A stretch of DNA of 64,000 nt from Acanthacorydalis orientalis (Eukaryota > Arthropoda > Insecta > Megaloptera > Corydalidae). The translations under genes were made by a program, and so were the position numbers. Shown in pieces: positions 45,908 through 60,765 of this stretch. Below the pieces are notes generated by a model. It saw nothing but the letters and a program-made list of their open reading frames with translations. It ran no database searches and was not told the origin of the DNA. The DNA lies in the NCBI GenBank assembly GCA_034766995.1, contig CM068313.1, positions 37,273,996-37,337,995 of the forward strand. The letters run 5' to 3'. Numbering within the stretch: the first letter of the stretch is position 1; every line of letters begins with the position of its first letter.

Positions 45908-46533
45908 CTATATCGAATGGTAATGCCATAAAAGAAGCACATTTTACATTGTTTTCATTTTATGATTGCGTGTACTTTTGTCTATAATTATATTCAATTA
46001 CGTAGGTGCTGAATATATGTCTACTAAATTATAATAAAATTAAACATACGTAAAATAATAACACTTTACACAAATCATATTTTAAAGAACTTGAAATGTT
46101 TAGAAGTGACACATGGAGACGTATTATATTATTGTTTTGTGTCTTTCTTAAATGTATAATAATATATAATTTATGTTCATCTATTTAAAATTAAGTTTAT
46201 GGCGAATAACTATATAGAATGACTTAAACGAAACTAAAATGTCGTATAATAAAATTGTATTTTTCTGGTGTTAATTTAAATTAATTTTAATTCACGAAGA
46301 TTGTTCTGTTTTATTTAATTGTTTATTTTCTATTAAACATCAGTCTAATTCTCGTTGAAAATTTAAATTTTAATAGTTTACTTATAAAGTGTATAATGAT
46401 AAAATGAGATGTGCCCTCTCCTATAGCAGGGTAAGATTTTCCAAACGAAAAAGAACAGAGAATATGGCATGATATTGCTATGATAAAACAGCTTGTCGAA
46501 ATTATGATTTTCAAGTTGCATATGCACATACAC

Positions 46534-46601
<68 letters not shown>

Positions 46602-48355
46602 CATACTTTAATTATACTTAAATACGATAAATTCCGAAAGTATACTGCGTTCTTCAAGTTCAGAGACGCTTCTCGTCTACATTCATTAATTTTAGGAGTT
46701 GAAGGTAGATTTTTTTTAAATTTAATAGGGTCTAATTTACATCAAAGCCGGCGATGATCCAAACCTGCTTTATCGACTTGATTAATGTACAGTCTTTGAG
46801 AATTGCTGCATTAGAATTGTGTAATTTTCTTAGATGATTACATTTTAATGAATAAAGGTGCATTTGTTGTTTTTGTGATGTCTGTGTTGTTCAGAGCATA
46901 CGCCTACTCATGGTTTGGTAGTGAAATAATTAGATGTGCGTAGGTATTTTCGAATTCATTAGAAGCGTGTTTCACATAATTGATTATTGTTTATTATATA
47001 TACATGGTACATATTTTAGATTGTATTATTATCAACTATGGTAAAGATGAAATTATTATAACACATGCGTGTATAATAATTTCATCTTGTAATTTTTGTA
47101 AAAAGACTATTTTAAAAACCGATTTATAATTTTCCATTTTATTCAATAAGTAACAATTGACATCTTACATCTAATCCTACGCTACTAGTGTAAATATATT
47201 CACATCTGACAGAATGCTTTTTTTGTACTTTTAATATTAAAGTTAAAAAATGAATCTTTTTAATATTATAAAAAAACGTTGTAAATATTTGACATATTAT
47301 TTTATTCTCATTTTATTGTTTAACTTCACAATGAAAAAAAAAACTTAAGAAAAAATTAACATAATCGAAACGTAAATCTCCATATAAAGCCATAATGCTT
47401 GAAATTTTAAACCAACTCTGATTAAACTGATGATTCCCAGGCACTATTCGGAGCATAAAAGATTTTTTTGCCTATTACTAAAAATACGAGTCATTTATTA
47501 ATTAGAAACAAAATCATGAATTCCTCTTTGTTTAAAAATTATTTCAAATACATAAAAAGGTTACAATCGATACATTCGATATTCATTTATGTATAGGTAT
47601 TAGAATAATAAATATTTTTTTGTGATCATTCCATCAACTTACAATCAAACAAATTAGCTTTTTGACATATAGATGTTGGACAACGTTGTTCAAATTTTGC
47701 CTATTCCATATGCGTAGAATACTGAAATGATATTTAATCATGTGTAAAAGTGAAACAATTGCGAACAGGTATAGTTTTTTTTTGCAAAGAAATTTGTTAC
47801 AAGTACTTTACAATCGGTTCAGGATTTTTCCATTAATTTATACATAAAAAAATATGTATTAACAAAAAATTGGAACGACTCCGTGAGTGTAAATAAATGT
47901 ACACGTGCATGCGAGTGTGTGTGGGAGAAAATTAAAAATGAAGAATTACACGCACTTGCAACAAATGATTATAACAAATACAAAAACACCATGTCGAATC
48001 AAAAATCATTTAATTTGTCTACCTGGACATGTTTAATCCAGGTAGAAGTCCCACAGAGATGCTGTTACTAACAATGACACATTCATTTTTATAAATGACT
48101 TGCAGCCAATGTATTATTCATGAAGGGTTTTCTCTCTAGACAGTATATGCAAGTGCATTAGCGTCTGGACAGAATTCAGACTGAAAATACAATCTGTTCA
48201 ATTTAAACTTAAAGTGTATTTAAACGTTATTGATATATACAGTTTAAAGAGATATTAAATGATAATACGTGCAGAAAAATATAAAGAATTATTTTAAGTA
48301 AACACAACATATATATATATAGATATTACCACATGAGTTAAAGATCGATTACTTC

Positions 48356-48634
48356 TTAACCCGTTGTATTCGGGGAATATTTCCACTTTTCTTTCACCAA
48401 CTCGATAATTATAAATACAATTTATCAACATGAAAAAATTAGGATTACTTTTTAGCTGAAAAAAAGAAACAAATTTATCATTCATACATACATTTATTGA
48501 GAAAATTTTTAAAATTTAATAAATGTAAAAAAGTTTGAATACCAGCTAATGGCAACATATAAACCGTGCTGTTGCGAGTTGCCAGAATAAATGTTCATAC
48601 CAGCGGTGCTGGTATTCCGAGTGCAAAGAATTAA
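48356..48634. mobile_element. TTAA-flanked MITE (piggyBac-like)
   Basis: A 271-bp unit between TTAA at 48356-48359 and TTAA at 48631-48634. The left end CCCGTTGTATTCGGGGAATA pairs imperfectly with the reverse complement of the right end, TTCTTTGCACTCGGAATACC. The right end contains TTTGCACTC, as does the micro-MITE at 16743-16815, so the two may be cut by the same kind of transposase. No reading frame of note. Confidence 0.55.
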
Positions 48635-48676
48635 TATTCTTTATCGATCTTTTTTAGACAAATAATACTCAACTTA

Positions 48677-48741
<65 letters not shown>

Positions 48742-48841
48742 TTACATATATATCATCAAAATTATCCACATAAACCTTTATAAAATTAAGTTGCAAAAAA
48801 TAATCTATCTGCAAGAATGTTTAAATAGACATATTAACATA

Positions 48842-49000
48842 TATATTGTATATATATATAAATCCATGACGTCGTCGGCTTATTTATTTGAGACGTGGCT
48901 TCTATGAACATAAATATATTTATTGTTTCATTCGGTTACATGTACATGCTTATAATTGACATGTGGGTGAGCGCAGCGAGCAGAGGGCGAAGCCCCCTAG
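48842..49000 (+). mobile_element. Helitron-like 3' end
   Basis: At 48985-49000 a small hairpin (GGGC-GAA-GCCC) is followed by CCTAG and then T. A GC-rich hairpin just before a CTAG terminus, inserted next to T, is the known 3' signature of Helitrons. The preceding 25 bp (GGGTGAGCGCAGCGAGCAGA) is strikingly GC-rich for this window. The left limit is a guess, because no clear TC start was found in the TA-rich sequence upstream. Confidence 0.45.
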
Positions 49001-50943
49001 TAATTTATAAAAAATAAATCAGTATTGAACGATCAGCAAATCTATAAAACCACATGTTTCAATTAGTTTAAAAAATACCCGAAAATAATTCATGTGTAAA
49101 ACATAACAATTTATTCAGATTAGACATTATCAAATCTCTATTGACATGTTATGTTAGTGCAAGTTTTTTTTCCTCTTCTTTTAATGTACAGATTTAACTC
49201 TAATCAAACGGCGTCAAAATTACATTCCAATCTATTTTGTTGTGTGGTATAATAATACGTACTTCGTTTTTATTGAGTACGCTATATGCAGTATATTGAA
49301 TTGTGGTTTTGAGGTCTGTGGTTCTTTAGATTTCGAATAATAACATGTATGAATTATTATTATTGATACGAAATTTCAATGCATACTTATGTATACGTTG
49401 ACTACTTTAAATAGGGTGAATATTTCTTGACTATATTACGTCCCTCATGATGTTCACTATATTTCAAAGAATGATATATTGTACAGTTCGAAAGTAATTT
49501 TCAATAAATATAGCTATTATGTTCAAGGCAACGGTACCATTTGATTTATTTATCTTATAAAAAGCACTTAAAAATATTGTGACATGACAAACCAATTTCA
49601 ATTAAATGAATATGCTTTTTTTGTATTAGGTATAACTTTAATACCAGTTCTGCAAAATCAAAAGTGTATATGAGAGTAGATGTTTACAATTTTGTTACAT
49701 TTCAAATTAAATTTATTGTTTTAAATAATGTTCACGCAGGTAAAACATTTTTAAGTCAATTCCTATTTACTGTCTTCGAAATTATCCATTAAACACTTTT
49801 TAAATAAGTACTTTTACCTGAACATGAATATGATATAAAATATGCACAGATTTAAAATATAAAATGACTAGATTACAAATAGTTGAAAGTGATTAAATAA
49901 TAATTAAATAAATATGTTTGTTTTTACAAAAAAAAATACAATTCTATATAACAATATATAATCACTTTTAAATATATCTTCAAACTACTTTTATTATTTG
50001 GACGGTCATCACTGACTGATTAACATGTCATGCTAACAATCAATACATAATGAATTATTAAAACCTAATATATTGTAGATTATATGTTGTCTTTCAATTT
50101 AAAATATCGTTGGTCTTCAAAAAAATAACCAATTAATAAAATAATGCAAGGTCATTGGAAAAAAGTAATAATTTTATATGTTTAGAATATTGAAACGGTT
50201 CAGTTTTTTTGTTTTTTAAAAGAAAATGTTACAATCATATTAGTGTATTCTACTGGTACTTATGTACTTAAAATAATGTAATATGTATCGTGATAGCACT
50301 TGAATTATAAATAATTTACATGGTTTTTATACAATAACTTATTTTCGAAATGAATCTAGCTCCATATCTATTTTAAAAAGGCGAATTAACTAAACGTGTG
50401 ATCATTTGTAAATTAAAAATATGCTAATTTAATTTCGAAACAATGGTTTTGTTGTCACACATTTATCTACAATTATTGTAAATTGTGAAAATGTATTACT
50501 GTTTTCAGCAGTGCTGGTAATTACGCATATTGAAATATATTGTAATTTAATTACGCTTTTTCAAGATAATGACCTTAAAGCAAAATAAATTCTTTATTCG
50601 TTAGAGTAAACAAAAAAAATATGCATTTATGCATATTTTAAAATAAAATATAAAGTAAATGTTCAATAATATACAAAAGAAAAAAAACGCTTTTAAATAG
50701 AGTATATAAATAGTAGTATTTACTACTTTATAAAACTTACTGTTTTATTTCTTAAAAGAAGGGAGATTTTAGATGATTGTTAAAGTTCGTGACATCTTAA
50801 ATAGAAAGTGTTTAAGCTGTGAACATTGTCCTACTTTCCTACTTCAACAAATAAAATATAAAAGATATGTAGTGATTTTTGAATAAACTGTGTTTGAATA
50901 CCTAAAGGAAGATAATACAATTTATTTTAATTTCAGTCTCTAC

Positions 50944-51004
<61 letters not shown>

Positions 51005-51138
51005 TACATCTAAAACATATCTTTTCTCACAATATATTCAATAACGAAAGTCTATTAACAAAACATCTATAATAATCGTTATATAACAATAAAACATTGG
51101 TGTATATATTCCGACATACAATATATATATATATATAT

Positions 51139-51177
51139 ACAGACAGACAGACAGACAGAGAGTGGGAGAGAGAGAGA
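51139..51177. repeat. Compound (ACAG)n/(GA)n microsatellite
   Basis: A TA tract runs into five ACAG units and then a GA run. A related compound tract, (CT)n followed by (AT)n, lies at 51524-51589. Confidence 0.9.
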
Positions 51178-51523
51178 AACTACTGAAACGTATTATAAAA
51201 GTGAATTACTGATTTCAGTTGGAAATTTGATCTTTCAGTATGTAATTTATAAAAAGGTTGTTTGTGGGTAAATTCTTTTGTATGAACTTTTCATCATTTA
51301 TTATTTTAAAACTGTGCTTTATAAATAAAACTGAATAAAGAATTACTAGCAATCCTTTATTTAGTAGGTTTCATTCGGATTACCTTTGCCTTTACATCAA
51401 AAAATGTTTTGTTTTTATTAAAGGAGCTTACCATATACCTGTTAACTAATAATAAAATGTGTTGTGAAACATGAAGATAATATACAATTAATAATCTAAT
51501 ATGATTATAAAATACATTAACTA

Positions 51524-51591
<68 letters not shown>

Positions 51592-51729
51592 CTCCTACTG
51601 ATCATTATTGTTAAAAACTAAATAGTAATCTAAATTTGCGAGCTGAGATTTACATGAGTACACTAAGATCTAAACACTGCTGTTAATTATATAAACTATA
51701 TATCAACAGCAATATTGTTTTATATAATT

Positions 51730-51781
<52 letters not shown>

Positions 51782-52467
51782 AATGTATGTATTTGTGTTG
51801 TGTATGTGCATTGCAATTAGTGATTATGTAAGACAACATTGTGAATTGAAAAGTATTTTAATAACTCCACGAATTTAGATTTAGATCTTAGTATTCGAAT
51901 GAGTTTTAAGTAAATTTAGCTTAGATTTAAAATATCCTATTATATAAATAGATCTCCTGTATTAGATAATAAACATATAAAGTTTATAGTGAAAAAAAAT
52001 TGACATTGGTAAAACTATTATTTGGGAAGTGTGGAACCATTTGGAGTCCATATTTCTTTATAAAAAAGCACAATATTTGAATTATTAAAACAAAGGCATC
52101 ACGCTTCGTCTTAAATAAATATTTCAAATTGAATAGCCTACATAAAATGATGAAAGAACAAAAATAATGATAATCGTAAGTTTCGCTTGTATGTTTAAAT
52201 AATTTCTAAGGTATCCTCGGTCGGAATTTAGGAAAAATTAATTTATCATTCTTTTTATGGTAAATATAAACAAGAATTTAAAATTAAATTAGACTAATAT
52301 GAAGTGCAAGTGATCAGTTTTCAATCTTTCATAACTGTGCTCGCGTCTAATATGTATGTTGGAATTCACTGCCTTTTTAGTAAGCCTTTCAAAATAGATT
52401 GAATAAGAGAATTAGTAAAAATTAAATTTTCTTTATTAAACCTCTGGTCACTGGATTTTCTATTTTA

Positions 52468-52530
<63 letters not shown>

Positions 52531-53501
52531 TATAAATGGAATACACTTACTATGTTTAAATGTAAATCTAGATTTTTACAGTTTAGAATATACGTTTTTT
52601 AATTAATAAAATATTTACTATCTTACATTATTTTCTTTTATATATAAAATTATTTATATTAATATATTTATTTCAAGCATATAAAATGATTAGATACAAA
52701 CGCATAAACTAAATAATAACAGAACAAACATTATATATACATAAGGGCTACCTAATGTACTGTAAAGTGATATATTATTTACATGGGTTATAAAATGATC
52801 AACTTGAAATAACAAGTAAATTAAAAATATATATAATAATACAGCTCTACATCAAGACTCACATTTGAAAAGAACACTAAAATTAACTTCAAAACCACCA
52901 CGTGCTGTATGATAAAACATTTTAGTTTCCCCTTTACGCTTTCGAGTTTATTAATAAGCTTAAAAGGGTTGACAAGAGCCGACCATTAAGAACACATATA
53001 ACTGATATGTGGGTATCAATATTAGCTTCTTAAATTTCTATCATAAGATAGATGCATTAAAATGTCAATGTCCATAAGTCTGTTTAAAAGTTTGAAGTGT
53101 TTCATCTATTTAATTAGAAATTTGATTCTGTTAACGTTATCTTATTAGGTATAATTGCATTTATGTAACCAGGTAATTTATTATTATGACTTCGGAAACA
53201 TGTTTTCATTTCTAAATAAATAAACAGATAGTAAGTTCATTTTCAGAACATATTATGCTACAGTTTTTATTTTTAAAATTATTTCAAATAATATAATTGT
53301 TTTGAAAGTGTTTTTATTCGTGGTCTTTCTTACATTAAGCAAAAAATGCGAATATGAGATAACTAAAAAAATAATAATCTGAAACCATTTATTTCTTTCC
53401 AATCTAATGTCTTATAAAATATATGCACTTATATGGTCTCTGTATTAAGGATTTTATTTCATATCATAAGTAATTATTTATCTGGTATAATACACACACA
53501 T

Positions 53502-53554
<53 letters not shown>

Positions 53555-54689
53555 ATTTATATAAATAACAAAATATATATTATGACTTTTTTAAATGTAA
53601 CTTAAAAAGAATTAAATAAAAATAAATATTTCCTAAAACAATGATTTCCGGAACAAAAATTTAAAAACACTATTAATATATATTCGTCAAAAATTATTTT
53701 AATGACTTGGGCTGACTGAAACATGTTAATGAAAATATTTCACTCAATTTTATTTTCTTTTTAATTCTTTATTTTACATAGTTTACTCTCACATATGTTT
53801 CAAAAATAACTTTGAAAACATCTCAAGTGTTTGACAAACAAATTCTAAAAATTCTTCATTTTAGTTTTCCAATAACGTTCTTGTTGCAGATGTTTCCGTA
53901 CTGTGAATAGCTCATAGATGTATTTTATAAAATGATTAAAAAACAATAACGAGAGACTTATATTTAATATGCTGTTGTATAAAAATAATTGAATATGTGA
54001 CACTTTAAATGTGTTTGTTTTAAGCAGTCAAATACAATTTAAGAGCATAAAAAATATTGAACGTGGTACACTTTCACAAAAATTATATCCTTTATTCATT
54101 GCTTGAATTTATATAATTAAAAAAGTTTAACAAAACTATATTTATTAAGTTTAAGGTAATTTCATGTGAATAACAATTCAAACGTCTTAAGAATTATGAA
54201 ATTATATAATAATAGGATTAAAAACTATATAATTTTCAGTCATTTCCTTTTTATAGTAGGTTTTATAGTAGGTTTATAGGATGAAAAACCGTTCATGTCC
54301 CTTTCCGCAGACACATTGATATACTTTTCAATCTAAATATAAATTTGTTAAATTTACGATCATGACTCTGTTTTTTTTCTCTCTTTGAAAGTAAATTGAC
54401 ATTGATTTTACCATAAAATATAGAATTATATGACGTGTGAAAATATACAGAATGAATAAACGTGAAATCATTCAATAGATAACTCGGGATGGATTGCATA
54501 ATGTAGCTAATTTATATGAAACCTGCAAAAATATTGACGTTGTCATGTAAAATAATGACTTTCTATTAATAAATAAACTTTACATGATATTTTTTTAAAT
54601 ATCAATTTCCGGTAAGAATAAATGATTTTATATACATAGACTCTTCCTTTCTGACTCACATACACATATGCAATCATATATGAACATAA

Positions 54690-54761
<72 letters not shown>

Positions 54762-56142
54762 AAATGCCAGACAATATAGAAATTTGATAACAGAAGCCAT
54801 AAAGACGTTTGCCTTAGTGGGGACTTAAAATGTCTAGAAATATATACTCTGACTTTATATATATATATATATACATACATACATATCTAAAACAATTTAG
54901 TTAGTATTACTTTGCATTCAATAACAAAGATTGTTCTGACTTGAATAAGTTTTGTATTAAATTTATAAGAATATTTATTTACCTATCATTAATACACGTA
55001 CAGTGTTGCGTTCATAATATTTATATTAAAATTTATTAGCGACTTCTTTATTACTCAAATAAATAAAACGAAACGATAATAAATTCATTTTCTAACGCTC
55101 TAAATTTGGTATGGCGATTAACGTGCAAGTATACATATCCTAAAAAGGCAAAGCAGGTGTGATTTTTTTTACTCTTGGTCATTTTGTTACCATGTATCAT
55201 ATAGGGAATAGTATGAAATAATATTAGTATATCTTAAAATATAATACAAAATGAAGTTTATCAAACATCAGTGGTATTATAACTTAATGAATATTTATGC
55301 GCAAACAAACGTAAGAAGGGTTAAATGGTTTCAATTTCCTATTGTCTGTAATAGATTTTAAATGGTTTTACAACATGTTTAATATACATACATATTTTTT
55401 TATCAGTACAAACAAGAATTCTTTCACGTGCAACAGGTATACATTCTCTTTAATAAACTGTTATATTTTCTGTTATATTTTTCATTGAAGTTTTTCTACT
55501 TTGTACTACAAATTATGTATTACATATTTACTTCTGATAATATTTAACTCATTTCCACCAACAAAACATATACGTTTTCTCATTTCTTTATTACTTTTCA
55601 TTATTTACGTTTCCCCCCTGATTGATATTAATAAATAGCATCATCTCTTACACTTTTTCACATTGATTTTAAATACTCTTTTACTTTTGTCAGTAATACA
55701 GTAAGAATCTTGATTGTAGTTATTTTCGTTTTTCTTTTTACTCGAATTAAACTGTTAACTTAATATCTTGTTGATTCAGTAACAGTGGACACGTAAACAA
55801 ATATTTATTTTTAAACCAGTTTAGTTTGAAACAGAAAATAGACGAAATTTCAAGAACGACATCGTTTTATTTATAATTATTTTATAAAAAAAATCTGATA
55901 TGGTTTTGTAATCAGTAATTGTTTAAAAGCACCTATCTGTAAATGTGTGCCCATTGAAAAAGTCAATGAACTACTAAAATGAAGGCATATAAAATACTTT
56001 CAGTGAATCTTCAATACAGACCATCACTTAGTTCTCGTTATTTTTCTCAAAAAGAACGGTTTCAATCATATTATTTATTTCAAAAATGATTGAAATATGT
56101 TTACAAATGTTTAATTCATTTATATTAATTCATATTATGTAA

Positions 56143-56195
<53 letters not shown>

Positions 56196-57097
56196 TAAAA
56201 AAAAACTGTTGAAAAAACCTGTATTTAATTTTAAAATAACCGTATACACATTACACTGTACATGCATTTGGGATACAGAATTCCCATATACGCTATGTAT
56301 AATTCAAGCATTTAATTTATGCACACCTCTCTAATATTCAAGCGTGTTATAAACTCAGTCTCTGTCTGTTCGATACCAGTGACAAAAAGACACGCCTACG
56401 CATCATCGCTCACGGAAGAAAAAAACACGCGGTGGCCTACATTGATAGTCCTCCACTTGAATATAATGTATGCGCATACATACACAAAATATTCAATTTA
56501 CAAACTTACATACATATGTGCACATAAAACGTGCATGCACATGTTATATGTGTGTATATATACTGCACAATTTTTTATAAAATTCAACACACTGAACGTT
56601 AGTATTTGTTAGATGTAATATTTTTCAAAGTTTCAACTTAATGCTCTACACTTTCATGTTAGACAAACAGAAGTGATACCAAATAGTATACATTTTTAAT
56701 ATAAAATTGCTATTTCATGCAATTGAATCTGTGATGTGTAGTATATTTAAAACTGTTTAAAAGCGATGTTTATATGGACTTGGAAGTGAATATAAAAACG
56801 TTGTCAATTGCATTGTACATACATTTTGATTGGAATCATTTTTCTTGATTCCATCGAAACATATGAAAAACATTTCTATAAAATAACAAAACGCTTAAAA
56901 CTATCTGTTCAATGAACAGCTAAATCGATTGATTCCTGAAACGGTGTACAAAACGTACAAAAATTAATATTTTGTTTGTTTTTTTATAATACAAATGCAA
57001 AAAATAAATTCGTCGCGACAAAAATACTGAAATGGGAAAATAAAATTTATTCGTCAAACAAAATGAACCTACTTAACATAAAGTTCTTTACACAAAA

Positions 57098-57212
57098 AAG
57101 TCCCGATATCTAAAACAACAGATATAAATATTCGAAAATTTCCGGTTGTGACGAAATGAAAATGTGTTTATCTTTTTATGAAAACCATTTGTAAAATTGG
57201 TAGAAGAAGATA
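57098..57212. repeat. Dispersed repeat, copy 2 (pair at 40570-40675)
   Basis: Diverged same-strand match to 40570-40675, 16.5 kb away; the best-kept segment is TTTCCGGTTGTGACGAAATG. Probably an old interspersed repeat of unknown class. Confidence 0.5.
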
Positions 57213-57856
57213 ACTAGTCTTTTATAAATACAAATATATATATAACGAAAATAGTGCTTATATTAATTTTCATTTATTTATATTAGTATTTTTTACAATA
57301 GATTTTTTTGAAGATTGTAAAAAAATCGTATTTAAGTGAAAATTCAATGAAAAAAATAAATTAAATGTATTTTCTATATAAACTAAATATTTAATATTAA
57401 ATACGAATAAATAACAGTGTTAATAATAACAAATATCTTTTATCTTTTTAAAATGATAAAGGAGAAATCTCACCTGTTGCTAAATATATATAAAAAATAT
57501 TGTTATTCGAAACTTTTGAAAAGCTTGTTCATTTATGATAAAGCTTGGTGAAGAAAATTAAAATTTTCAACATTATAACTATTGTGTTTTAAAAATTCAA
57601 ATGTGTTAAAATTTTAAAATTTCAAAGCACGCCCTTCTTTAACACTATTATTTAATTAACAATTAAATGTTTTAATTTGTTAGGCTGTCACAAATATTTC
57701 AAATATTACAAAGAAAAAATGTATATAAGGTATTTCGAGATACTTATGTTTTAATAGCACTGGACATAAAAATGAAGTTTTTTTTATAAAAAATAATCAT
57801 TTTATTATTTCTGTAGTCAAAAACATGCCTAGTACTTCTTGTACACTTTTTGTAAG

Positions 57857-57982
<126 letters not shown>

Positions 57983-58156
57983 TGTATTATGTATATTTAT
58001 ATAAAATGTAGTTACTTTGAAATTAAAATAATAATAATAGATAGTATTCATAGGAAACATTGACTTTAAAAATTATGCAATGGCTTGTTGGCACAATGTT
58101 TTGAACATTTTCCAAGTCGTATTCGAAAAGACTTTCACAAATATGTACATATATAC

Positions 58157-58190
<34 letters not shown>

Positions 58191-58669
58191 TTCGAATATC
58201 ATTTCAAAGAACTTTGACAGTAAAAGGGCAATTCAAAACGTCACGGTTTTAGATATATCACTGCGGCTATTCTCTGCAATGAAAAAGCGCTAGGCAGCGA
58301 ACGCCACAAACAAACCAATGAATCATAGTCATCAACGAATAGATACATTTTCAGTTCTATGCCATCAAATGTAACATCCTACTAGTGATTGATGCAGCAT
58401 CGTTTGCAAATTTTATATCGCAGAATATATAAATTTATTCGTTATGTATTTTTATTCAGGCATAGATATATTCAACATTCCACAATGAGTTTCTTGTTGA
58501 AATAGAATTTTTTTAACGGCGTTTTCCTTAATAGACTAATCTCATTCACTGTACATTTTTAAAATTAAAATAGTTTTAATGTAAAAAAGAAAGTTGTTTC
58601 CTAGTTTTTTAAAATGAATCATTTACTAGAAAAATGTAGTAATAAATGAAAATCAAGGACGTAAACAGA

Positions 58670-58812
58670 TTAAAATTTACACTTTATATATTTATTACTT
58701 TTTCTGAAATTAATTAATTATCTCTAATCTTAAACGTACTTATTACATAGTACTGTAAATGTGAATAAGTACATACAAAAAAAATCATCTTCTTAAAATA
58801 TTCTTTCACAAA
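58670..58812. repeat. Dispersed direct repeat, copy 1 of 2
   Basis: About 140 bp that recurs at 59776-59914. Shared strings include AAAATTTACACTTTATATAT, TTATTACTTTTTCTGAAAT, CTAATCTTAAACGT, GTAAATGTGAATAAGTACAT and TTAAAATATTCTTTCACA. Several small indels separate them. Confidence 0.7.
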
Positions 58813-59775
58813 TATAAATATATATATATATACACACACACACATACTGTGATTATCAAAAAATAACTACTGAAAGAATAATTTAAATAATAAATGTTTT
58901 TAATATGATTGTAAAAACAGAGAAAGAAGTTTAAATTTAAAAGTGCACTCTACATAATTAAGTTCATATTTTCATAGCATTTTCAAACAATAAAAGTCAC
59001 TGTTTGTCGTGTTGACATCTAATTTATTTAAATGAAAATGAGAACAAAATGTTATGCAACTCAAATATACACGTCGTACACGTTCAACAATGTCGAACGT
59101 TAAATATCGTATTAGGTCAAGGATTTTTTCTATGAAAATACCAGCGAGCATCATGGCATTCCTTGAACCTCAACATGCTCATATATTTGCATATTCAAAG
59201 CACGGTTATATTTTTTCCGCCCAGCGTTCATAACGAATTCATGTAGATATATATATACACCTGCGCATTTACGCATCGTCGAGTATTGTATGGCATTTAT
59301 TGTGTCGTGTGGATACAGTCATTACAATGGACGTCTTCACTAATGAATAACTCATTATTAGATTACATCACGCGGTGAAATTAAAAAGAATATCCAGCGG
59401 CGATATGTATCCAGTGTGCTTAGCTATTGTTTTAGGTTTACAATTGTATCTCGACGTTGACGAAATTACAAGCGTTGTGGTTTCTAATGAGAGTTTCGAG
59501 CTTTTTTAACAAAATAAAAGAACACATGTATACATGTAAATATTTATTGGAATCATTAGAGATAAAATAAACAATAAATCAATTATAGTACTGAAACGCT
59601 TAAAAATATATCAGATAAGAATTGTTAGAACAAATAACAAAAATAACCCCAGATTTTGTAGGTGGTTACCAAAAAATAACTTCAATTTTAATTATAAAAT
59701 TTACATTTTGCACTTTAAGTAAATAGTCGATATAAGCGTGGCACATACTAAAAGTATTCCTTCCAGTGAAAGACG

Positions 59776-59914
59776 ATAAAATTTACACTTTATATATTTA
59801 TTACTTTTTCTGAAATAATTATCTTCTAATCTTAAACGTGCTTATAGTAGTGTAAATGTGAATAAGTACATATAAAAAAATTAATCATCTTCACTTCTTA
59901 AAATATTCTTTCAC
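59776..59914. repeat. Dispersed direct repeat, copy 2 of 2
   Basis: Partner of 58670-58812, same orientation, about 1.1 kb away. No terminal inverted repeat is visible, so it may be a local duplication or pieces of one older element. Confidence 0.7.
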
Positions 59915-60445
59915 ACATAATTATCGTTTTTGTTTCTGTGGAAAAATTCATTTTCGCAAATTAATTTTCCTTCTCTCGTGAAAAAAAAGTTCAATAACTG
60001 ATTTATATGCATTTCGATATCAATGCAAGTATCTTCTGTATTCTGTACTAGGTACAGTATTAGGTACAGAAAAATCTTGGCAGAAATGTATGTAAGATGT
60101 TCGGTTAAATTTATCATTAATCAATTATCGAACAATTTGTGATTTAAAAAAATGTGTATTTTGTGGGAGAGTGAAAATAATATCTGTTTATAAATATGTT
60201 TTTACAATTTACTTTGGCGTATTCTCAATTTGAATTGAACAAGAAATTGATTATGATAATTAGTTTTGAATCAAAAGACTAAGTAAATAAAATAAAGGTA
60301 AATAACTAAACGATTTACGCAATTTTAATAATCATTAACTAAATTATATATTCAAATAGATTTTTCACACCTTGTATCCCAATATCAAAATTCACACTTT
60401 AGGTTAGAACTATACTAATTCAGCAAAACTGCTTCGAGGAGAATC

Positions 60446-60765
60446 ATTTAGTTCAGTGTTTCTCAACCTTTTTCTCATCAAGGATCGGTAAAATTACGGA
60501 TAATTTTACGTGGACCAGTAAATTTCAAATTTAAATTTTAAATATTTTCTTTGTTGCACAATATGTTTATATTTCTGATTATCTATTTTATTCGTTACTA
60601 ATCTAAACAATACTGACTCTTACCAAGTACATACACCAATTCTAAATTACTATTTAATTGTTACCCGTAATAACTACGCCAGCATCGAATCGAAGACATC
60701 AGATATTTTTCTGCGAACCGGTGAAAACTTTTGGGGACCAGTGGTTGAGAAACACTGACTTAGTT
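60446..60765. mobile_element. hAT MITE with 15-bp inverted ends and 8-bp duplication
   Basis: A 304-bp element (60454-60757) with perfect 15-bp inverted ends, CAGTGTTTCTCAACC on each strand. The flanks are atttagtt and acttagtt, a 7/8 match that fits an 8-bp hAT target duplication. The terminal motif is typical of Charlie-type hAT elements. The interior has no reading frame. It looks fairly young, as the termini are intact. Confidence 0.8.

Noticed and set aside
47883..48071. 62-codon plus-strand frame
   Set aside because: No recognisable motif; length is within chance for the region.
56319..56612. 97-codon plus-strand frame
   Set aside because: Composition drifts into microsatellite-like TA/CA and no domain or splice signal supports it.
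57465..57500. AACAG|GTGAGA on the minus strand in the integrin intron
   Set aside because: Upstream sequence is mixed TA, not pyrimidine-rich, and no coding exon ends there.
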